NCBI GenBank assembly: GCA_938003595.1
Contig: CALKYH010000307.1
Span: forward strand, 1-8,347
Origin: an uncultured bacterium
GTDB lineage: Bacteria > Planctomycetota > Phycisphaerae > Phycisphaerales > UBA1924
Direction of reading: 5' to 3'
Length of the DNA stretch: 8,347 nt
Part shown: piece after piece, positions 7,709 through 8,347 of the stretch
How positions within the stretch are numbered: position 1 is the stretch's first letter
How the letters are laid out: every line of letters starts with the position of its first letter
Position numbers and translations under genes: made by a program
Notes under the pieces: generated by a model
Database searches by the model: none
What the model saw: the letters and a program-made list of their open reading frames with translations, nothing else
Told to the model about the DNA's origin: nothing

Positions 7709-8347
7709 TCAGTGCCCTCCCTTGCCGCCGTGCCCGTGGGCCGGGTCGGCGTGCGGATCGGCCGCGGGCAGGATGTTCTTGATCTCGCTGATCGCCATGA
7801 TCGGCATGAACTTGCAGAACAGCAGGAACAGCGTGAGGAACACGCCGAACGAGCCCACGAAGGTCCCGATCTCGACGATCGTCGGGTAGTACATGTCCCA
7901 GGAGCTCGGCAGGAAGTCGCGGTGCAGCGAGGTGACGATGATCACGTACCGCTCGAACCACATGCCGATGTTCACGAAGATCGTGATGATGAAGATGAAC
8001 CACGGCGTGGTCCGGCACCACTTGAACCAGAAGACCTGCGGCGTGATCACGTTGCACGAGATCATCGTCCAGTAGGCCCACCAGTACGGCCCGAACGCCC
8101 GGTTCACGAACACCGCCAGCTCGAACTGGTTCGCCCCGTACCAGGCGATGAAGAACTCCATGCCGTACGCGAACCCGACCATCGAGCCGGTCAGCGTGAT
8201 GATCTTGCACATGTTCTCCATGTGGTGGATCGTCAGCAGGTCCTTCATGCCCGGCAGCAGCGACCGCATCGGGATCATCAGCGTCAGCACCATCGCGAAG
8301 CCCGAGAAGATGGCGCCCGCGACGAAGTACGGCGGGAAGATCGTCGT
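7709..8347 (-). CDS. actC: Alternative Complex III subunit ActC (NrfD-like quinol-interacting membrane subunit), 5' part outside window
   Basis: C-terminal 212 residues of the large NrfD/PsrC-like membrane subunit of ACIII, which forms the quinol-binding site next to the iron-sulphur subunit ActB. The frame is open at the window edge and begins TTIFPPYFVAGAIFSGFAMV, an ActC hallmark, so an internal ATG at 8291-8293 is not the start. Other marks are HHMENMCKIITLTG (residues 41-54), ANQFELAVF (72-80), FGPYWWAYWTM (85-95), and FERYVIIVTSLHRDFLPSSW (131-150). About four helices are seen; the family is normally about 450-480 residues, so slightly more than half is missing. The tail after the last helix is His- and Gly-rich (DPAHGHGGKGGH), probably on the cytoplasmic side. 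It stops with TGA at 7709-7711, three bases before actD. actA and actB are expected upstream, outside the window. Confidence 0.96.
   Translation of the reverse strand, partial: TTIFPPYFVAGAIFSGFAMVLTLMIPMRSLLPGMKDLLTIHHMENMCKIITLTGSMVGFAYGMEFFIAWYGANQFELAVFVNRAFGPYWWAYWTMISCNVITPQVFWFKWCRTTPWFIFIITIFVNIGMWFERYVIIVTSLHRDFLPSSWDMYYPTIVEIGTFVGSFGVFLTLFLLFCKFMPIMAISEIKNILPAADPHADPAHGHGGKGGH

Noticed and set aside
7137..8210. In-frame upstream extension of actE
   Set aside because: It lies inside actD and actC in another frame. The lipoprotein signal begins at the ATG at 7134-7136.
8291..8293. ATG as a possible start of actC
   Set aside because: The codons upstream to the window edge encode TTIFPPYFVAGAIFSGFA, a conserved ActC helix, so the gene continues beyond the window.

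Overview
The window is one uninterrupted stretch of a high-GC respiratory operon, with every gene on the minus strand. In transcription order (high to low coordinates) it holds the last four subunits of Alternative Complex III (actC 3' part, actD, actE, actF), a small one-helix membrane protein of unknown function, a SCO-type copper chaperone, and the three core subunits of a caa3-type cytochrome c oxidase (coxB with a fused cytochrome c domain, coxA, and coxC cut by the window edge). I could assign nine protein genes. No RNA gene, mobile element, CRISPR array or gene on the plus strand is supported.

Layout: actC enters from beyond position 8347 and ends at 7709. actD (7142-7705), actE (6306-7136) and actF (5044-6309) follow with gaps of 3 and 5 bases and a 4-base ATGA overlap. 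After a 52-base gap containing a 14-base perfect palindrome comes the small protein (4593-4991), then sco (3692-4579), which overlaps coxB (2538-3695) by a second ATGA. A 30-base gap leads to coxA (717-2507) and a 50-base gap to coxC (666 to beyond position 1). The largest non-coding gap is 52 bases, so there is no room for a conventional promoter plus terminator inside the window. The promoter and actA/actB are expected upstream (beyond 8347). Genes such as coxD or haem A/O biosynthesis may lie beyond position 1.

Function: ACIII oxidises menaquinol or quinol in the membrane and passes electrons through its cytochrome c subunits. The oxidase takes them through the CoxB haem c domain, CuA, haem a and the haem a3-CuB centre to O2 while pumping protons. 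The SCO protein would deliver copper to CuA. Co-transcription fits the ACIII-oxidase supercomplexes known from other bacteria. CoxA carries the Tyr-Ser signature of A2-type oxidases in place of the usual D-channel glutamate.

Organism: the GC-rich codon use, the ACIII plus A2-type caa3 gene order, and the protein style suggest Planctomycetota, perhaps a Phycisphaerae-like lineage. Verrucomicrobiota, Acidobacteriota or another ACIII-bearing phylum cannot be excluded from sequence reading alone. Most of the window is recognisable respiratory machinery. The least explained parts are the 132-residue membrane protein, the palindrome before it, and lineage-specific insertions and tails in CoxA.
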